Positions 5,904 to 8,882 of a stretch of 8,882 bases of DNA are shown here, one piece after another. The notes beneath the pieces were generated by a model. That model did not search any database. It was not told the origin of the DNA and saw nothing but the letters and a program-made list of their open reading frames with translations. The stretch is from positions 1 through 8,882 of the forward strand of contig CALCNZ010000149.1 in the NCBI GenBank assembly GCA_937897625.1, given 5' to 3'. The DNA comes from an uncultured Flavobacteriales bacterium (GTDB lineage: Bacteria > Bacteroidota > Bacteroidia > Flavobacteriales_D > Sanyastnellaceae). Both the position numbers and the translations under genes were made by a program. Numbering within the stretch: the first letter of the stretch is position 1; every line of letters begins with the position of its first letter.

Positions 5904-6599
5904 ATGAGATATTTAAGTTTACTTCTTTTTGTTCCGCTCTTTTTGAACGCGTGTTCGTCTAACGGTGGTAATCCGGTTTTAGACGCAAAGACTTTTTCAG
6001 AAAAGCTGAAATCTACGCCCAATGCGGTTTTGCTCGATGTTCGAACTGCTGGTGAATTTTCGAAAGAATACATTGAAGGCGCTTTGTTAGCCGATTGGAA
6101 CAGCGATGATTTTCAACGAAGAATTGATGCCATTGACAAGAATGCCCCAGTATTCGTTTATTGTCTAAGCGGAGGAAGAAGTTCAAATGCGGCTGCTGCC
6201 ATGCGTAAACAAGGATTCAAAGAGGTCTATGAACTTCAAGGTGGAATAATGAAATGGAAATCTGCGGGTCTTCCTGTTGTATCTGGAAAGGTGAGCACCA
6301 ACGGTGGAATGAGTTCTGAAGAATACAAGATCTTAATTTCAAGTGGAAATGTTCTAGTCGATTTTTCAGCGGAGTGGTGCGCACCTTGCAGAAAGATGAA
6401 GCCATCTTTAGATGAATTGGCGAAAGAAAATCCTTCTTTGAAAATAATTTCGATTGACGTTGATCAAAATCCAAGCATTACCGCAGAGTTGGGCGTAGAC
6501 GCACTTCCAACATTGAAATATTATTCTAACAATGAAATGAAGTTCTCAAATGTGGGCTTCCTTTCAAAGGATGAATTGAAAACTAAATTGGGATTGTAA
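5904..6599 (+). CDS. rhodanese-thioredoxin fusion lipoprotein
   Basis: The protein is 231 residues. Residues 1-16 are a lipoprotein signal with lipobox LNAC and acylated C17, so it is anchored in the envelope facing the periplasm or outside. Residues about 26-126 are a single rhodanese domain: LLDVRTAGEFSKEYIEGA, the active-site loop VYCLSGGRS with nucleophile C87, and the closing GGIMKWKSAGLPV. Residues about 136-231 are a thioredoxin domain: LVDFSAEWCAPCRK with redox pair C159/C162, and ALPT with the cis-proline P202. All key residues for both activities are present. Known: rhodanese carries a persulfide on its Cys, and thioredoxin reduces disulfides or persulfides. Inferred: the two halves cooperate in sulfur transfer or disulfide reduction in the envelope; the electron donor is not encoded here. 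The thioredoxin fold lacks the usual TlpA/ResA insert, which argues against a cytochrome maturation role. Confidence 0.95.
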   Translation: MRYLSLLLFVPLFLNACSSNGGNPVLDAKTFSEKLKSTPNAVLLDVRTAGEFSKEYIEGALLADWNSDDFQRRIDAIDKNAPVFVYCLSGGRSSNAAAAMRKQGFKEVYELQGGIMKWKSAGLPVVSGKVSTNGGMSSEEYKILISSGNVLVDFSAEWCAPCRKMKPSLDELAKENPSLKIISIDVDQNPSITAELGVDALPTLKYYSNNEMKFSNVGFLSKDELKTKLGL

Positions 6600-6618
6600 T
6601 TCCAACTTCATAAAAACA

Positions 6619-6644
6619 AAAATGCCCTCCGAAGAGGGCATTTT
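6619..6644. terminator. bidirectional intrinsic terminator between convergent genes
   Basis: A perfect 11-bp stem AAAATGCCCTC / GAGGGCATTTT (6619-6629 and 6634-6644) surrounds a 4-base loop. It lies 19 bases after the rhodanese-thioredoxin stop and 20 bases after the gcvT stop. On the minus strand the loop reads C(UUCG)G, an exceptionally stable tetraloop, and the hairpin is followed by a T-rich tail (TGTTTTTATG). The plus strand has only the TTTT of the stem, so termination should be stronger for gcvT. Confidence 0.88.
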
Positions 6645-6664
6645 CATTTCAAGATATATTGAAA

Positions 6665-7750
6665 TTATTTTTTGTAGAAGGGAAGTGATACCACAACGGC
6701 CTTCAACGATTTTCCACGCACTAAAATAAAAACTTCAGTTCCTAGAGCGCTCATAGCTGTAGGCACATAACCCAATCCTATTGCTTTTTCCAAGCTTGGA
6801 CTTTGTGTTCCGCTAGTTACAACACCCACAACGTTTCCGTTGGCATCGGCAATTTCATAATCGTGACGAGGAATTCCTCTGTCGATCATTTCGAAAGCAA
6901 CAAGTTTGCGTGTTACTCCAGCTTCTTTCTGAGCTTTTAAGTTTTCTGAATTCAAGAAAGGCGCACTAAACTTTGTGATCCATCCCAATCCAGCTTCAAG
7001 CGGAGAAGTCGTATCGTTGATATCGTTTCCGTACAAACAGAATCCCATTTCCAAACGTAAGGTATCTCTAGCACCCAAACCAATAGGCTCAATGCCTTGT
7101 GGCGCGCCTGCTGCAAAGATCTTGTCCCACATTTCGTTGGCATTTTCATTCGGGAAATAAATCTCGAATCCACCTGCTCCGGTATATCCTGTTGTAGAAA
7201 CAACCACGTTTTCAACGCCAGCAAAGGTTCCAATCTTGAAGGTGTAATATTCCATGTCGCTCAACGTCATGTCTGTCAACGACTGCAGAGCCTCAGCGGC
7301 TTTTGGTCCTTGAACAGCCAACAACGAAGTCTCTTCCGATTTGTTCACCATAGTTGCTCCGAACTCTTTGTTCAATTCAGAAAGATGATTCCAATCTTTG
7401 TCAATGTTAGAGGCATTCACTACCAACAAATACATTTCTTCGTTCACGCGATAAACCAAAAGATCGTCAACAATTCCACCTGTCGCATTCGGCATGCAGC
7501 TGTATTGAACCTTTCCGTCGAACAATTTCGAAACATCATTCGAGGTAGCGTATTGGATAAGATCGAACGCTTTCGGTCCGCTAATCCAAAACTCGCCCAT
7601 GTGACTAACATCGAAAACGCCCACTGCATTTCTTACGCAATGGTGCTCTTGAATTAATCCCGCATATTGAACGGGCATATTGTAACCTGCGAATGGAACC
7701 ATTTTAGCTCCAAGCGCAATGTGCTTTTCAGTAAGTGAAGTGTTTTTCAT
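6665..7750 (-). CDS. gcvT: aminomethyltransferase, T-protein of the glycine cleavage system
   Basis: The protein is 361 residues, the normal length of the family. It transfers the methylene group from the aminomethyl-lipoyl arm of H-protein to tetrahydrofolate, releasing ammonia and making 5,10-methylene-THF in the cytoplasm. Diagnostic blocks in order: FDVSHMGEFWI (46-56), QYSCMPNATGGIVDDLLVYR (82-101) with the catalytic aspartate in the D95-D96 pair, VNASNIDKDW (111-120), TGYTGAGGFEIY (187-198), LGARDTLRLEMGFCLYGNDI (225-244), LEAGLGW (251-257), and the C-terminal domain blocks RGIPRHDYEI (291-300) and TSGTQSPSLEKAIGLGY (312-328). The protein is complete, with no missing motif. GcvH and GcvP are not in the window. 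The ATG at 7748-7750 is 13 bases after the stop of the upstream peptidase gene, so the two are probably co-transcribed. TAATTTCG (7766-7759), overlapping the peptidase stop, is a weak -7 candidate for separate expression. Confidence 0.97.
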   Translation of the reverse strand: MKNTSLTEKHIALGAKMVPFAGYNMPVQYAGLIQEHHCVRNAVGVFDVSHMGEFWISGPKAFDLIQYATSNDVSKLFDGKVQYSCMPNATGGIVDDLLVYRVNEEMYLLVVNASNIDKDWNHLSELNKEFGATMVNKSEETSLLAVQGPKAAEALQSLTDMTLSDMEYYTFKIGTFAGVENVVVSTTGYTGAGGFEIYFPNENANEMWDKIFAAGAPQGIEPIGLGARDTLRLEMGFCLYGNDINDTTSPLEAGLGWITKFSAPFLNSENLKAQKEAGVTRKLVAFEMIDRGIPRHDYEIADANGNVVGVVTSGTQSPSLEKAIGLGYVPTAMSALGTEVFILVRGKSLKAVVVSLPFYKK

Positions 7751-7763
7751 AAGTGGGCCGAAA

Positions 7764-8882
7764 TTATAAATTATCGGTGATGTAAGTGATGATTTTATTC
7801 ATGAGATGTACACGGTCTTTTCCACGAACGTTGTGCTCGTGTCCAGGGTATACGAAAAAGTCTACTGGAATCTTCTTGTCTACACACGCTTTCAAGAAGC
7901 GCATGTTGTGTTGAAGAACCACAACATTGTCGTCTGCTCCGTGAATCATCAATAGCTTTCCTTGAAGTTTGTCAACGTGCTTGGTGCAGTTGTTCGTGTC
8001 GAATCCTTCAGCATTCTCTTGCGGAGTGTCCATGTAACGCTCGGTGTACATAACCTCATACAAGCGCCAATCGATTACAGGTCCGCCGGCTACACCTACC
8101 TTGAATGTTCCTGGTGCACGAAGCATTAACGATGTTGTCATGAATCCACCGAAGCTCCATCCGTGCACTGCCATGCGTGCAGGATCTACATACGATTGCT
8201 TCTTCAACCATTCCACACCGACTAATTGATCTGCCATTTCTTGTGTGCCCAATTGGCGGTGAATGATTTGTTCGAACTCTTTTCCGCGATGCGAAGAACC
8301 TTGTCCGTCTACCGTGAAGATGAGGTAACCTTGCTCTGCGAGGTAATTCATCCACAAAGAGCTTCCGCCTAAATATGAATTGGTAATTAATTGCACATGT
8401 GGTCCGTTGTAAACATAAACCACCACAGGGTATTTCTTTTCGGGATCGAAGTTCGACGGCTTAATCAATCTGCAATACAGCGGAGTTCCGTTGTTTGCGT
8501 TAATGGTGAAGATTTCAGTGGTTCCAACGTTATAGTTTTTCAATTTATCTTCAGACTTCAATAAAATAGTTGAAGGTCCTTTTCCACAAGTAGAAATAGA
8601 AACGCGATTTGGAACAGTCAGCGAACTGAATTGATCTATGAAGAATTTTCCAGAAGAAGAAACCTTCGTGCTGTGAGTGCCCGCTTCGTTTGTTAAAGCC
8701 GTTAATTTCAATGTTGAAGTGGGAGCAGAGTAAAGGTGACGCTCTGTTGCGTTGGTTCCAGTTCCTTCGAAGAAAATCATTTTCTTGTCGTCGCTTACAC
8801 CCAAGATTGAAAGCAATTCAAAACTAGCATTTGTTTGTGCCAATAAATTTCCAGCTAAATCATACAGGTAATAATTGTGGAA
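7764..8882 (-). CDS. S9 family (dipeptidyl peptidase IV-like) serine peptidase, C-terminal part
   Basis: The frame stays open to the right window edge (the first 13 visible residues include YYLYDLAGN, a beta-propeller blade motif), so the true start lies outside; the TTG at 8843 is not the start. The visible part is 372 residues. The first 120 or so are the last propeller blades. The rest is an alpha/beta-hydrolase: YPVVVYVYNGPHVQ, then FTVDGQGSSHRGKEFEQ, then HGWSFGGF with the nucleophile Ser (codon 8154-8156), then HGADDNV with the acid Asp (codon 7932-7934 or the next one), then YPGHEHNV with the catalytic His (about 7833-7835). The triad is complete. The DGxGSxxRG block fits subfamily S9B, which removes X-Pro dipeptides from peptide N-termini. 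The N-terminal Glu pair that fixes DPP-IV specificity lies outside the window. Such enzymes are usually exported in Bacteroidota. The link to gcvT by 13 bases suggests shared transcription. Confidence 0.95.
   Translation of the reverse strand, partial: FHNYYLYDLAGNLLAQTNASFELLSILGVSDDKKMIFFEGTGTNATERHLYSAPTSTLKLTALTNEAGTHSTKVSSSGKFFIDQFSSLTVPNRVSISTCGKGPSTILLKSEDKLKNYNVGTTEIFTINANNGTPLYCRLIKPSNFDPEKKYPVVVYVYNGPHVQLITNSYLGGSSLWMNYLAEQGYLIFTVDGQGSSHRGKEFEQIIHRQLGTQEMADQLVGVEWLKKQSYVDPARMAVHGWSFGGFMTTSLMLRAPGTFKVGVAGGPVIDWRLYEVMYTERYMDTPQENAEGFDTNNCTKHVDKLQGKLLMIHGADDNVVVLQHNMRFLKACVDKKIPVDFFVYPGHEHNVRGKDRVHLMNKIITYITDNL

Noticed and set aside
7097..7657. Plus-strand frame of 186 codons
   Set aside because: Entirely antisense to gcvT, whose conserved motifs cover the same bases; a codon-bias shadow.
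1..8882. Search for a new multi-gene system such as a defence island, secondary-metabolite cluster or mobile element
   Set aside because: Genes are on mixed strands with unrelated housekeeping or envelope functions; no nuclease-helicase set, transposase, integrase, attachment-site repeats or array was seen.

Overview
The window looks like an ordinary chromosomal segment of a Bacteroidota bacterium, most likely Flavobacteriales. Three things point there. The minus-strand protein at 3945-5828 ends in the type IX secretion type B sorting domain (gliding-motility-associated C-terminal domain). Start codons have no Shine-Dalgarno sequence. Several starts are preceded by close matches to the Bacteroidota -7 promoter box TAnnTTTG. 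Placement below order level is a guess. I see no tRNA, rRNA, CRISPR array, insertion sequence or phage gene.

Layout. From 1 to 485 (+) lies the C-terminal part of a formylglycine-generating-enzyme-like (SUMF1 fold) protein whose start is outside the window. It converges on a small unrecognised cysteine-containing protein at 495-920 (-). An AT-rich 312-bp divergent intergenic region (921-1232) holds a nested inverted repeat and a good promoter candidate. Four plus-strand genes follow: an exported phosphodiester-glycosidase/DUF2233 protein (1233-1955), a YbjN-like cytoplasmic protein (2032-2559), a small DUF6717-like protein (2644-3048) and an outer-membrane-barrel-like protein (3073-3948). The last converges on a large secreted lamin-tail/PKD/Ig-like protein (3945-5828, -) so tightly that the two stop codons interlock in CTAA.

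A 75-bp divergent promoter region (5829-5903) separates that gene from a rhodanese-thioredoxin fusion lipoprotein (5904-6599, +). A strong bidirectional terminator (6619-6644) then serves this gene and gcvT (6665-7750, -), the T-protein of the glycine cleavage system. Only 13 bp from gcvT, on the same strand, is the C-terminal part of an S9B dipeptidyl-peptidase-IV-type serine peptidase (7764-8882, -) whose start is outside the window.

How the genes relate. Most of the proteins act at the cell envelope or outside: lipoprotein, outer membrane, secreted adhesin-like protein, probably the peptidase and the DUF2233 protein. They do not form an obvious pathway, and I do not see a new multi-gene system. 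The most interesting signal is regulatory. Four of the eight start codons visible in the window have a TAnnTTTG-like box at exactly the same place, -12 to -5 relative to the A of the ATG, which would place transcription start at or next to the start codon (leaderless mRNAs).
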